From Enoplolaimus lenunculus (taxonomy: Eukaryota; Nematoda; Enoplea; Enoplida; Thoracostomopsidae): a stretch of 64,000 bases of DNA. Of the stretch, positions 20,457 through 35,400 are shown piece by piece. Where the stretch lies: positions 124,001 to 188,000 of the forward strand of contig JASANG010003477.1 of the NCBI GenBank assembly GCA_030248215.1, given 5' to 3'. Under the pieces are notes generated by a model. That model was given only the letters and a program-made list of their open reading frames with translations. It did not search any database and had not been told where the DNA came from. The position numbers and the translations under genes are program-made. Within the stretch, counting starts at the first letter, position 1, and every line of letters starts with the position of its first letter.

Positions 20457-23400
20457 CTATCCGAATACGTGAGCGACGGTAGGTCGAATACTTTGCATGT
20501 CATGAGTTTGTCCAGGCGTTAGCGAACGAACAGTGCCCCAACACTTCAAAGGACCAATGGTGTGGTAGCCTTCTTCCCATGTTGCGCCTGAATGTATGAA
20601 AAAATTGGCCCATGTTACTTTAAGGGGCGTCCAGGTTTCGGGTGGGTCTATAAAAGAGTAGGTTTAGATTCTAGACTACATTTTTGCTTAAGCTTAGGCT
20701 TAGGCTTAGGGACTCATTTTTGCAACGCTTAGGCCTAGGCTTAGGCTTACAAAAACGCTTAATCTACTGTTACGCCCCTTATAATTGGCCAAAAAATTTG
20801 TGGGAATTTTAGAATTCTTCAAAAAATTATAACATTATTTGGGTTAATATTTCCGAACAAGTTGATATGTATAAAAAATTTCCGGTATAAGATAAATGTC
20901 TGAATATTTTCAACACACGTTGATAGTAAAAATAGCTGTTTGACTCAAATTGTATTGCAATCCGGCGCAAAAACGTTCCGCCCCTGATCTTTACATGAGC
21001 CTAATTAGCTATACTTCGTAGACATCAAAACATTTTATTTTAACAATTTTATTTCTACAATAGAATCAGTGCTTGTCATAGATAGATAGACGTATATATG
21101 ACAAGAAGAGAGACCTTTATTAATGTCGTTAGGCACAAAGATTTTTGTTATCCAGTCTCCTGCGTGGTAGGGTACCACGACTTAATCAAGGAAAGCTAAA
21201 TATTTAAGCTAATACACTGCAAACAATGGTTAGTCAAATTGACTCTCTCCGAAATAGGCTCTATGGGACTGCACAAACAAAGTCAAATCCGACTCCGGCA
21301 GAGTCAAATTCGACTCACTGAGTCGCACGTTTGACTCTGTCGGAGTCGAATTTGACTCAATTTTTTGTAGTCTCATAGAGCCTATTTCAGAGAGAGTCAA
21401 CTTGACTCACCATTTTTTTGCAATGTAACATTACCTGTATCACCAGCGAAAAATCCTGTTAACGGCAAATGCTCGAGAATGTTAACAGTACCCGAATCTT
21501 CCAACGTTTCATCGTCCAAGTTTGCATCACAATTGCACCAATACTCGACGTGTTTACAGCTGTGATCAGCTCTGCATGCGCACGACTCAGTTCCAGGTTC
21601 TCCGCCTGGAAAATAGTCGAGCATTTGTCGATTGCGATCAGTGAAAAATGTCAACGTCTAAAATGTTCAAATTAAAAAAAAATGAAATAATTCAACATTT
21701 TGTTAATTTAAACAAAAACAAGCAAAACATTTTGTGTGTCTGAGGTCAGTGAATAATTCGAAGTGCAAAATTTCGTTTCTGGAATGATTTGGTACAATAT
21801 TCAGAATCCAAAACAACTTACTAAAGTTTTACCTGCCGTTGGCTGGGTTTCTGAAATCTTACTTAAGTATTTACTTAAGTTGTACTCAAGTAATTACCTA
21901 AGTCGCCTACTTATTAAGTAAATACTTAACTTTTCGAACAGAAACTGATAAATGCCAAACGTGAGCCATTGTCATAACAAAATAGCAGTAGTTCTGCTTT
22001 ATATTCTTGAGGCATCATGAGTCTACCATTTCAGTTAAACCAAGGTTATAGTATACCTGAGCTGCTAATCTGAAATACGTCAAAACTTTGTCAGCGACTT
22101 AAGTATTTATTTCACTTAAGCAACGTTTTAACAACAACGAAATGGTTAAGTAATTGCTTAGCACGTACTTCAGTACTTACGAAGTCGTACTTAAGTACGG
22201 TTTCAGAAACCCAGCCAATGGCTGTTTCCTGAAACAAAAATATGGCTAAACGAAAAAAATCAACCCAAATGTACTAAAATATCTTGATTTTGAAAATACT
22301 ATTACTTGAAACGGTTGAAATAAAATATGCTAAAAGCATTGCTTACCAACGTATTATTTTCTTCATACGTATGTACTGGTTCATGTATTGACGCCGATTT
22401 GCATTCCCATTTACCAAACTGTTCGCATCGCAACGAACTGTCAACCAAAGCAATCGCCTGATTAAGACTCGCGTTTTTGTAACTCAACTTCTGCTCGTAC
22501 TCGGCTCTGGCTTCAAATCCTTGTACATGCGTACGGTCCATGGCATCATGATCTCAAAAAAATTAATTGACGACACGAGTTAAGCTCTATTCACACGTGC
22601 AAGTTTTGTAGCACAAAGTTGCACATGCAACTTGCACGCGCAAGTTTGGTCACAAAGCAGTTTTGATGAAGTTCATGCAGCTGCAAATGATTCATTGGAA
22701 TTCATGCTATTGAATTTAATTCGCACCAGTGAACTCCGTTGCCAGTCTTGAATTTCTTTCACCTGAAGTTTGATTGGTCAATCGGAATGTTTTTTTGAAT
22801 ATACGTGCTGCTGTAAGTATTTCGTGCAAGTTACAGCGTTGCAGCTGCGAGTTCCCGCTCAAAAATTTCCACGTGTGAATGGAGCATAAATTTTTACGGT
22901 TTAGGTGTTGTTACTATTATAGTATCTTAACCCTTTCTCACATGAATAATTTCTACTTCCCCTGAGACCTACTTTTATGCTAGGATTCGAACTCCGGTGA
23001 CTGGAGGGGAGGCGAATACCATCACCACTCAGCTATCGGAGCTTGACGCTCGAGCCCGAGGGGGCTCTCACGTCTTGTGGTGATTTAGTACTATGTATAC
23101 GTGTTGCAATTGTTACACACGGTCTGATATATACTATTTAACGTATATACACTGCGCTGAGTTGCCTACAGGCAACTCAATGTGAGAAGGGGTTAATATT
23201 TTGCAGCTTAATTTTAGTTGTTGCCAACCTAAGACTAACCTGTGTCTGTCTAAGCGTAACAGCGAAAAAGTTCCTTACCTAAAATAGTTAATCCTTCGCC
23301 TTCAGTGGTTTCAAAATCGCACTGCACATCGTACGCAGTCAAATCACCCGGTCCATCTGGGTCGATTAACATTGGGCCTGTGTGAACACTGCTACCGTCA

Positions 23401-26400
23401 ACAATGCGATATTCTTGACAGTTTCGAACTGTAAACAATGGTTTATAAGTTTGATAAACAAAACCATTTAATGTTTGCCGATATGGTCATGGAATGATTG
23501 GTCATTGGTTGATTGGTCAATCGAAAATATGAACAAAGAGTTGATTTGATGTATACGGGTGTTCTTTGTAATGATTAGAAGACGTTGACTGTTGGAAGTA
23601 TTGGCCAATGTAAAGAACAGGGACGGAACAGTATTATAAGCTTATTCCTAAGCCTAAGTCTAAGTCTAAGCCTAAGCCTAAGCGTAAGAATGAGCATATT
23701 CCGAACTCTAAGCCTAAGCCTAAGCCTATGCCTAAGCGTAAGAATGAGCATATTCCTAACTCTAAGCCTAAGCCTAAGCCTAAACCAAGCAAAAATAATT
23801 AGTCTCAGCTTAAGCATACTCTATTGCAGTCCCACAGAAAAACGTTCCGTCTCTGATCTTTACCTGGGCCGAAGTGTTTATATTATTAAATTAATATGTA
23901 GGTCATAACATGTTTAACATTAATTTTTTAATGATATAACGGAGAATCGAAACTAATTTAAACTGAAAGATTAAATATGAGTTGATTTCAAAGTTGCATG
24001 AAAGAAACAGTATTCACTCATATTACAAAAAAATTTGACAGTCTACCAGGAGGTCGGCTACTAAAGCGTCCCATGACCAAAACAACACAAATCAGTCTTG
24101 ACAGTTATTATCGACGCTCGCAAACTTGGGCCCATGTAAACATCAGGGGCGGAACGTTTTTCTGTGGGACTGCATTAGAGTAAGTTTAAGCTTTAGACTA
24201 ATTTTTTGCTTGGCTTAGGCTTAGGCTCGTCCATACGCTTAGGCTTATGCTTATGCTTAGGCTTAGGCTTAGGCTTAAATTTAGGAATATGCTCATTCTT
24301 ACAGTTTTAGGCTTAGGCTTAGGTTTAGGAATATGCTCATTCTTACGCGTAGATTTAGGCTTCGGCTTTGCCTTAGGAATATGCTTATAATACTGTTCCG
24401 CCCCTGTTCTTTACATTGGCTCAAACTAGTTTGAGCTAATTAAAGTTTAAACCATGACGCCTTACATGGACATCGTTGAGTATTGCATTTGTCAATTCCA
24501 ATTTCACCTTCAGGATCTGTGTTGCATGGTTCACCGTCAAAGTACGGCCCGTCACAAGTGCGATTTCTGAAAAATTTGCTCAATTTATTCGTTGGAACCA
24601 GGGGCGTACGCGGTTGGATAGAGCTGAATCTATCCTGTCCAGAAATGTTCAGAACGATATAAAAAAGTACGTTCAACAGGTTTTGTAATAATCCTTTTTG
24701 ATTACGGGGGTTAAAAATTATCGTGGACATGAAGTTTGGTGCCGTAAACCAGGTTAAGTTACTGGTTGCGATTGTTTCATATAATTTTTAGCTTCGTGTT
24801 CTAGTATCACGATAGCCAATTCACTAGACCTGTTTAATTATATCTTCGGGCAGAGGCGGATCCAAAAATTTCTGACGGAGGGGGCGGGATGGCAAATGTA
24901 ATGAAACGCAAAAATTGTAAGGTATTATTGATCTTATCATTTTATCACCAAATATTTTCTGAGGGCGAAAAATTGTAAGGCGGGGGTTATTACCATTTTG
25001 TCACAAAACAATTTCTGTGGGGAAGCGTACGCCCCCTCTGCCCTCCCTCAGGATCCGCTAGTCTTCGGGTTGCGGAATTTAAATAAACTTTTTATAGTGA
25101 CCCGAATAGGAGGGAGACTGATATTTATTTGGCTCCTACAGAGGGTGCTCCCTGTAATTCGGTTACGGACTGTTATTTATTCATAACCCGCCCTCCATCG
25201 CAGTTTGTAACTGAAATATATTCGGTATCGCAACAATGCGTTGAATTAAACGTTTATTTGTTTTGTAACATAAGTCCTAAGCGATAATGCAAGGTTTAAC
25301 TTAAAACTTGAGTATACTTTAAAGCTTCGAATTCAACATTATTTGGTCCTGGAGTCATTTTTATGCACCAAAATTAGGAATAATTGACATTTGTAGACTC
25401 TAATTTAGGAATAAGAGTCTCTATCCGCTTACGGACTCTTATTATTAAAAGTACGGACTCATATTAATTGGTTCTCAAAATGGGCATCCCACTCTTATTA
25501 TCTCCATCCTCTTATTCGGGTCACTACAGTACGATAAAAGGAATGTGATTCTAGAGCTTGACGCTTGCCTGAATCGCCATACGGCTATTGCCTACCTGTA
25601 TCGGTATCCAACTCCACATGTAAGAGAGCACGAACCCCACGAGGACCATTCCATCCATATACCGTCGACTAAAACCCAAAATGACGTAATCAAATCAAAA
25701 CACCGATCCCAAACACAGTCCCTAACTGTATTCAAGTATCACTACAGACGAGAGAACGATTTTCTTCTAGGGAACAGGAGGTTAAAGCCAAGACTAAGAT
25801 GCCTTCAGTGCCGACACGCGGCCCCATCTTTGAAAGGCGACCAATAGTTTGACTTTAGGCCGAGGAGCTGAACAGAAGCAAACCGATGCCAGCGAAATTA
25901 TGGTATTAACTATTTTAAATTCTAACGCAAAACTTTCGCTTTGATGGGTTTCTAGCGGTGTCAGCTCAGCGACTCCGCTATATCATTTCGAGGGATGTTG
26001 AGCGACACTTCAGACAACTGTAAGCATGTGAGACATACTTGTCCTGGTGCATATGCAATAAATGCATTGCACATTGTGTTGTACGCTCGACACATATAGT
26101 CGACGAAAAATGCAGTTGGTGAGGCGGGCTGCGTGGCGCAGTGGTAGAGTGTTCGCTTAAGAATCCGTTGACTGAGAGTTCGATCCCTGTTCAGGAAGCC
26201 CGCTTTTCCATTTGCTTAGTTGAAAGGTATGATATCCCGGTTTCTACTTAGACTGACAACAACCTTGCTTCTCGTGTACCGGTTAAATAGTGTAAAATAT
26301 GGTTCCGAACCCATACGCTGTTGTACTGCGATAGACGGTGAGCCATGAATTGAGTTTGCTGTCATTCAATGTATATTGAACGAATTCGTATATTAAAGTA

Positions 26401-29400
26401 AAGTTTATCAAAAGTAAACCGCTACTTTAAACTCACGTTCACAATAGCATCTTTCAAAACCGATCCAATCTGCCTAAATTAAACCTTAGCTTTGTACCTT
26501 TCCGCCAGAAATATTTAGAGAATTTGTAAAAATATCTGACGGGGTTTTGTAGTTTTTCATAATTTTACAAAGTGTCGATGCATTTTGCAGACGCTGTTTT
26601 GTTTACTAATTTATTAAGTTTCTCAGTGACACTTAAAAGTAGTTTGCCATCGCCAACCGGATAAGAGTCTTACTCGGGCAAATGCGAAGGAAACACGGTT
26701 TGCGTTGCTGTGGCACACCGTCGCACGACTTTCCACCATTTTTCGGTGCCGGATAATTGCATTCACGGAAACGCGCTTGAAATCCGTCCGAGCAGGATTT
26801 GGAACATTGAGACCACGCGGACCACGCACCCCATATGCCATCGACTTTAACCAATAAACCTACTTGTTTTTAGTTATTTGTTGAAATTAGGTTTGGTCGA
26901 ACAATATGTTGCCGTGCTTATCCTGATAAGCCTAAACCTAAGCGTAAGAATGAGCATATTCCTAAGCCTAAGCCTAAGCCTAAGCCTAAGCGTAAGAATG
27001 ATCATATTCCTAAGCCTAAGCCTAAGCCTAAACCTAAGCGTAAGAATGAGCATATTCCTAAACCTAAGCCTAAGCTTAAGTGTAAGATTGAGCATATTCT
27101 CAAGCCTAAGCCTAAGCCTAAGTGTAAGAATGAGCATATTCCTAAACCTAAGCCTAAGCTTAAGTATAAGATTGAGCATATTCTCAAGCCTAAGCCTAAG
27201 CGTAAGCGAAAGAATGAGCATATTCCTAAGCCTAAGCCTAAGGGTAAGCTAAACACAAAAATTAGTCTAAAGCTTAAGCTTACTCTATTGCAGTCCCACA
27301 GAAAACCTCTCCGCTCGTGATCTTTTTACATGGGCCGGTGTTTGTATAATTTTAGCTGAACGCAAGAAACGAAACTATGGAAACAGAAACAATCTATATT
27401 ATTAAAGCTGGAACGCACACAATACGTATAGAATTTGGCGTTGGTTTCCGCAAATTATTAATGTTGTGTTGTTTACTATAAACGGAAACAAAAATATTTT
27501 GTAAATTAGCGCTCCTGAAACTGAATAACTTTAGGGCGTACGATTGCAATAACTGAACATAGTAATTGCAAATCAAAAACGTTACAACATATTTTGTTTG
27601 CTTTCTTTAGCTAAAGGTTGTAAATATAGTAATGAGTTTAGCAATTTCTTAGAAAATGTTGCTACCACTACACCACGCGTTGATTGCAACAACTTCTTAT
27701 ACCGGTATATGTGCACAGGCATGGCAACATTTGCTTTACACTTACGTGCACATATACCGACAAGCATCAGTAATCAAATTTCTGACATATATTTACTGTA
27801 GAGGCCAGACTGTAGAATGACCAGTAGAGCGGTAGACATAGTGGTTGGAAGTCTTGCGTTTTGGCTTAGGCTTAGGATTAGGCTTATATTCAGTATTACG
27901 CTTAGGGTTATAGTTAGAGTTAGGCTTTGGTTTGCACTTAGTGCGCACTGTATTCTAATTAACATGGGCCAAGGGAACTATTTTTATACTCGCAAATGCC
28001 CAAATTTTAGCTGCAACTAAAGAAATACAATCTTAAGATATTAATAATAATGTTTACTCTGTATTTTCGCCGTTTCATATTTAGCAAAATAACTGATACA
28101 AATGTTGAAAAGCATTCAAATGATTTATAAGTACCCTGCTGACGGACAGATTGATATCGATAGTAAGAGCCGAGGGGTTAAGAGGAAACAAGTGGTTCAA
28201 CTCTTGTGTCCCCGAGTTAACTCACCAACACATTTGACGCCAGCAGCTCCAGCGGCACATCTCTGATCAAGCGGCCGCCAACCATCATGACCGCAAGCCT
28301 GGAAATATAGCAAGGGATTTTGTATTTTTAGTTTAAGTTCTTGGTTCATTTTATAGTTACAGCGAAAATAGAAAAATACTCTAAAGCCCTATTCACAAGT
28401 GCAAGTTTTTGCTGCGAGATCTTGCAGCTGCAACTTGCACTTGCAGGTTTTGTCCTAAAACCCGTTGGGAAAAGTTGCAGCTGCAAATAATTCATTAAAA
28501 ACCCTAGTTTGCAATTTAGTTCACATGTGTGAATAACCATGCAAGTTCACTGAATTTATTGCAGCCGCTTTCTCATTGGCTGATGAAAAAATGCAAGTTC
28601 TGCGTGCAATTTGCAGCTGCAAGTTCCCGTTGCAAAAATTTGCACGTATGAATACGGCTTAACACAAGTATTATGCAGCTTTGCTTACTAAATTTGAGTC
28701 GAAAATTATCATTCACGCAAAAGCGTTGCTTCGATACAATTATCAACTTCAACGCATTTAGGCACAACAGTTCAACTGTGATTTTAAGACTTAAAAATGT
28801 TATAACAACGTACCTGAATCGAAGATTCGTTGCCTTTACATTTGACTTTGGTTAGCATCACAGGAAATTTAATGTTTCCAAATTCCGAGCCGCTTGATAC
28901 TGTAAAGGAGAAAATGACGTAAAATGATTTATCAAAAAAATTTGCTAAAATATATTATAAACATTCTATTTATGCTAATTTCGTATGCGAACAACACTGA
29001 AGAATAGGGAATGCTACTTTCGCTGAAGAGCAGGAAGAATCAGTGGCTTCCGGTGTGCAGTTTCATGTGAGGGGGTTGCTGTTTTTGCCCGTAGCGAACT
29101 CATTTTACTAGGGAGCCTAAAACATTTTTACCAGTGGGGCATGAAAGAGTTTTTGTTGACTTAAAAGCGAGTTTGAAAATTTTCTAGGGGGGACAAAATT
29201 TTGATGAGTGGGTTGAGACCCTCCCCCAGGGCGTCGCCTTGGCTACGGGCCCGCTGCTGCTGCTGCTGAGATAATTTTTGCCAAATCAACATATGACCAG
29301 CTCAAAATGCAGTCCCACCTAACATCGCATGCACGGATGGCTATAACCTCATAACTGAAACAGTGTCAACGCTCCTGTTTTATTGGATAACCTGGCCCGT

Positions 29401-32400
29401 ATCGAGGGGTCGGCCCATGTATAGAACAGGGCCGGATCGTTTTCCGGTGGGGCTGTACTAGAGTCAGTTTAAGCTTTAGATTAACTTTTTAGCTTAGGCT
29501 TAGGCTTAGGCTTAGGAATAGGCTTATTCTTACGCTTAGGCTTGGGCTTAGGCTTAGACTTAGAAATATGCTTATACTATTGTTCTGGCCCTGTTTTATA
29601 CATAGGCCGAGGGGTCGGTCAAGCCTATCGCTTCAACCATGACCCATATCTCCGAGAAAAACTGCTAAGAAACAAAAAACCCAAAGTCTAAGAATTGTGC
29701 ATGAAATTTGCCACAAGTAAACAAAGTTAGTAGTGTTTTATGACCAAATAAAAACAACACAATGCTTTCAGCCACGTACCTTCAGTAACACCGTCGATAT
29801 TAAGTGCTTGTTTACACGCAACTTTTCCGTCCGCCAAGTCCCATTCGTCGCCACATACACCACCCCACGCGTCTTCGTAATCGTTATAGATTTCAACTCG
29901 ACCTTCACCATACGCGTCAGTGCCAGCCAATCGGATTGGAGCTAAAGTAAATTGTACTTTACAGCAGAGGCACGGACGCGTCAGTGCCAGCCAATCGGAT
30001 TGGAGCTAAATTTGTACTTTACAGCAGAGGCATGACTTGGGTATCCAAGCCAATCCCCGGCAGTAAGATGGGGTACACATTATCACGTTACAACCATGGA
30101 CGCAACAGCCTATCCAAAAATAGGGGGCAGATAAACAAGGAACAGAATAAGTAATCGCATAAAAAACTCGCCAGCGAAACGACCGAGAACCCAAATAAGC
30201 GTGTCGATATTTTAAGGTTCACAATATGAGCCAGCCATTTGGCTTGAAAACCCAATGCGGCAAAAAAACAACTGCAATAGGGCTACTGAGGCGTTAGTCC
30301 CCAGCCAAAATGAAATAGGTACCAGTGGTTCAAGGTAAAAAATATATATTCCTGGTTGTCTTGTGCAACGTTCAAAATAGCACAGTTTTATTGGCTAAAC
30401 AACGTGGTGCATTGCAGTGGAAAAAAGCTTATGTTTCTCGGTCACTACAGACCGCTAAACCAACACCTCAGTTCAAAGAGGTAAACTGTATTATGGATTA
30501 ACGTAAAATTCGAATTCGCCAACTTTTTAACCTTTCCTGCATGAATAGTTTCTATTTTAGTATGAGCCAGTTAGAATCGAACACATGTCCCACGGCGGGA
30601 GGCGTTTATGATTACGATTAAGTTATGAGAGCTCGACGTTTAAACAAGGGGCTCTTACATCTTTAGGGTGGCGCTATACTTTTGACTACGTCCGGTGCTG
30701 TACGTTTGTCGTGCAGCGCCGTCCGGTGCTGTACGTTTGTCGGTCAGCGCCGTCCGGTGCTGTACGTTTGTCGGTCAGCGCCGTCCGGTGCTGTACGTTT
30801 GTCGGTCAGCGCCGTCCGGTGCTGTACGTTTGTCGTGCAGCGCCGTCCGGTGCTGTAGGTACGTTTGTCGTGCAGCGCCGTCCGGTGCTGTAGGTACGTT
30901 TGTCGTGCAGCGCCGTCCGGTGCTGTAGGTACGTTTGTCGTGCAGCGCCGTCCGGTGCTGTAGGTACGTTTGTCGCGCAGCACCGTCCGGTGCGGACCGG
31001 CACCGAATCACGTACAACATCATATGGTGACGAACAGTGACGGACGGCGATGGACGGCACCGGACAGCGCCGCAGGACAAGTATACCGCCACTGTAAGAA
31101 GATTGGTTAAATAGAGTACATTGATTATTTATTGCAAGCGCACTGTATACGGTTAGTTGCTCATAGTACACTCTATGGAGGAAAGTGTTATGACTGTCGC
31201 CTTTCTGGTCATATGAAAGGTGAGTTTCATCATTCGCATACATTATGGATAATCATCAAAAACTCAATCTACACAGGCCCATAGCCATTGTTCAAACGAT
31301 AGGGAGGACAAACCAATTTCTAGATTAGCATCCTGGTGAATCCACAAGAATGTAAGACAAAAAACTTTTCCAGGGATTCAAAAAATTTTTTCAAGGAAAA
31401 TTGTGCCCCAAAAACCATGTCTGGCTCCTGACCTGACCCATAGATTCGATAGACAATAGTCACAAAACACCACATACAGTCGCATTTTTGGGTGAAACAC
31501 GGTTCTTGTTCGCTTTCAGCCCCGCGACACAATTCGTCAACGGTCGGTGTTCCACCGTCACACGTCCGATTTCGGTAACGAGCGCCTTCCCCACAGGACG
31601 TAGTCGCTGTACAATCACTCCATTTACTCCAAGGCTTCCACGCTGCAAAAATGATGATGTGGGGGCGTAAAAAATGCAACACTGAAAGGCAACCTGCAAG
31701 AACGACCGTAGTGAAAGTTAACGAGCGGTCAAAGGCGCCGTTGTTCCAGGAGACCGGTTCGAAACAAAAGCGTTTTTCATTTACAAGTCTGATCAACCTT
31801 GTGGAAAGTTACTCGATCAATTTAAGGTGCCGTAAAATGCAAAGTTGGACTACAAATTAGGCCTCTGGCTATTGCGGTGTTTAAGCAAAACGGTTTTGTA
31901 CTGAATCAGTTCGAATAGTTTCGTCTTCTTGTGCTAATTGGCAGTCTATGTAAACACGAAGAGCTTAGTCTGATTATGCACTCAAAGTTCAGTATTTATG
32001 AGCAGTGATGACGTTGCTAGAATGCGGTCGCGATGAAGCATCTCATATTTGCCAATTAATAGCTAATACCACTGGTTGTGCCCTGTAAATTTGAGTGAGT
32101 TGATTTTATCTCAGAATGAGTTGAATCCACTCAGAAGCATGAGCTCTAAATTAGGTCTTTCGTAAAATCACAATTGTGGATTGATTGAACTCATTCTGAG
32201 TTAATTAAACAACTCATCCGGGATTAAATCTGCTCACAGAGAGTTAACATTTACTGCTATTTACTCAGGAATAACCAGAAATAACTAATTCTCTCTCTGA
32301 GTTGATTATTCAACTCACTGGAATTTACAGTGGAACATCATCTTGGGGCAAACGATTATTTGATGTTCTAATTTAATAGTTGTTTTATGGATTTGGCATT

Positions 32401-35400
32401 TTCAACAGAATTCGCTGGACATTTGGTGAAGCCAAGCCAATCCGTTTCATTAAGTTCAATGTAACACACAAACGGACAATAGATACATCAAGAACGTTCA
32501 CATGTTTTTGTTGTGTGATATTTACAAAAGACGAAAAATATTTACAATCATAAGGACACGGTAGTGTCTCTTATAATATGTTTTACCCAAAATTTTTGAT
32601 TCTAAAAATCGTTCATATTTTCATGCAGCTAGTTTAGATATGTATAATTTATCGCATGTAGCAACATCATACTATAAGCTTACTACATACAATGACAGGT
32701 TCCATTCAAATTCTGTAGTAGCAAACTAGGCGAAAATTTGCTCTAATTTTTGTGCAAATTTTCTTCGTATTTTGACTCAGATAAACGGCGTCGAAGTAAA
32801 CTATAAAACTACGCAGCCCCGGTGCATAGAGCCAACAATTATTTTTTCAGCATTGAACAGTTGATGCTACATTATCTGGTTTTTCGTCATATTGTGCGTT
32901 GACTTTTTTAAAATCTGTAAAGAAAATTGTTTTAAAAACAGGAATATACATAGCTAGGTAGAGCAAACTATCATGAATGCGGATGGATTAAAATAATAAT
33001 TGGTGGGGTTGGTGCATCGGTTATGAGTGACTTAATAATCTTGGTAAGTTAGTGGTTATCAGTGACTTAATAATCTTGGTAAGTTAGTATCAATTCAATT
33101 ATGTTTGTTGTTCGATCTTTTCTGTATCTATATCCGTATCAGAACAAAGTTACTTTTGTAAAGTTGTGAAACAAGTTGTTAAAGTGCCCCTAACCGGGCC
33201 ATAGAAAAAGATATGTTTTGAAAATATATTTGATGTGTAACGTGTAAAGTTTAGAAACAAGGGACTCGAACAAATTTTCAAAGTTAAATTCATGTACTAC
33301 CTTTTTTTCACAAAAATCGGGCTTATTTTCCAGGACAGCATATTTCAGATAGCCAAAAAGTTTTGGCGGTCACAAGCAAGCTGTGATGTGTCACACAGAA
33401 GCATATTCACAGCTTTGTTTGATAGTTTCGTAATTTTCTGAATTACCCATTATCGCAAAAAAATGACTCATGGGGATAGACGCTTTGAACATGCGATGTG
33501 GAGATGTGATTTTCATCTTATTCAAGCAACCATGAAACAAATGTTTACCTATTTACTACTACTGGCACAAATAAGTGCCATTATTCACGGCACAAATTTC
33601 TAACCCTGTGTGGATTTTATACAAAAATGATAATTTACAAACATAGATGGCAGTATGAAGCTTTATAATCAACTTTAGTTTTATCGAAATCTTAACCTTT
33701 GTTTTTGAGTGGCCCATTGTTCATAGCACAGTATAATGCGACGTAAGCCTTCGTCTCCGGCATAAAATCGACCTCTCCGACTAAGGCAAATTTTGGTTCA
33801 ACTCTGACTCCGGTATTTTAACCTACGGTTGCTTCCTGGTTCATGCTGTAAACGAATGCTAAATTACGCAAAATTATAAACGAATATATAAAGTTTCAGA
33901 AAATATTGCACTTTGCCAGTACAATTCAGGTACGCAGACTTCACAAGGGTTTTTCAAAATTTTATCATGAAATAAAGCGATTACATTGTCAAATTTCTTT
34001 TTAACCGAAGGAAAACATCAAATATAATACTGTTTGATTTATGGCCGCCCAAAGCTGTGAATATGTTTCTGTGTGACACATCACAGCTTGCTTGTGACCG
34101 CCAAAACTTTTTTGGCTATCTGAAATATGCTGTCCTGGAAAATAAGCCCGATTTTTGTGAAAAAAAGGTAGTACATGAATTTAACTTTGAAAATTTGTTC
34201 GAGTCCCTTGTTTCTAAACTTTACACGTTACACATCAAATATATTTTCAAAACATATCTTTTTCTATGGCCCGGTTAGGGGCACTTTAACAACTTGTAGT
34301 TATTATAATGCGATTAATTGCCAAGTATGCAGTGAAAACCATAATATACCTGGACATGGCCCCATTTCACAAACACCAACGTCTTCTGGAATTCCAGGAC
34401 AATTGTCAGAAGTAATGACCAACGAATTTGCTCCTTGATAGTGCGGATGCACGCATTGTCGGCTGCGATAGTAAATACCAAGTCCACATGTTTTTGAACA
34501 TTCGCCCCATTCACTCCATTCCGTCCACTGGCCGTTGTCTGAAAAATAAATTAAATTTTAACTTTAAAAAGAAACTAGAACAAATATTTTTTAAACGCGT
34601 TCGCTTTACTCATGGGTGCACTTGAAGTTGCACAGGTAAGGTGGTTTTGTAATTTCTAAGGGTGGTGCTATTGTTGTCGAGCGGCGCCGTAACATAATTT
34701 TCATTATTTCAAATGAAATTTATGTAAATTTCTGTATTTCAAATGAAATGTGTGTGAATTTCATTGTTTAAAATGAAATTTATGTAAATTTTATTGTTTC
34801 AAATGAAATTTATGTAAATTTCTGTATTTCAAATGAAATGTGTGTGAATTTCATTGTTTCAAATGAAATTTATGTAAATTTTAATGTTTCAAATGAAATT
34901 TATGTAAATTTCTGTATTTCAAATGAACTGTGTGTGAATTTCATTATTTCAAATGAAATTTATGTAAATTTTAGTATTTCAAATGAAATTTGTGAGAATT
35001 TCAGTATTTCAAATGAAATTTATGTAAATTTCTGTATTTCAAATGAAATGTGTGTGAATTTCATTGTTTCAAATGAAATTTATGTAAATTTCTGTATTTC
35101 AAATGAAATGTGTGTGAATTTCATTATTTCAAATGAAATTTATGTAAATTTTTGTATTTCAAATGAAATGTGTGTGAATTTCATTATTTCAAATGAAATT
35201 TATGTAAATTTCTGTATTTCAAATGAAATGTATGTAAATTTCATTGTTTCAAATGAAATTTATGTAAATTTCATTATTCCAAATGAAATATATATATTTA
35301 AATTTCTTGATTTCAATTGAAATTCATGTAAATTTCATTGTTTCAAATGAAATTTATGTAAATTTCAATATTTCAAATGAAATTTATGTAAATTTCATTA

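Noticed and set aside
26874-27256. Leu/Arg or Ser/Leu-rich repeat ORFs in the TTAGGC core
   Set aside because: The hexamer core has no stops in several frames; it is a mobile-element core.
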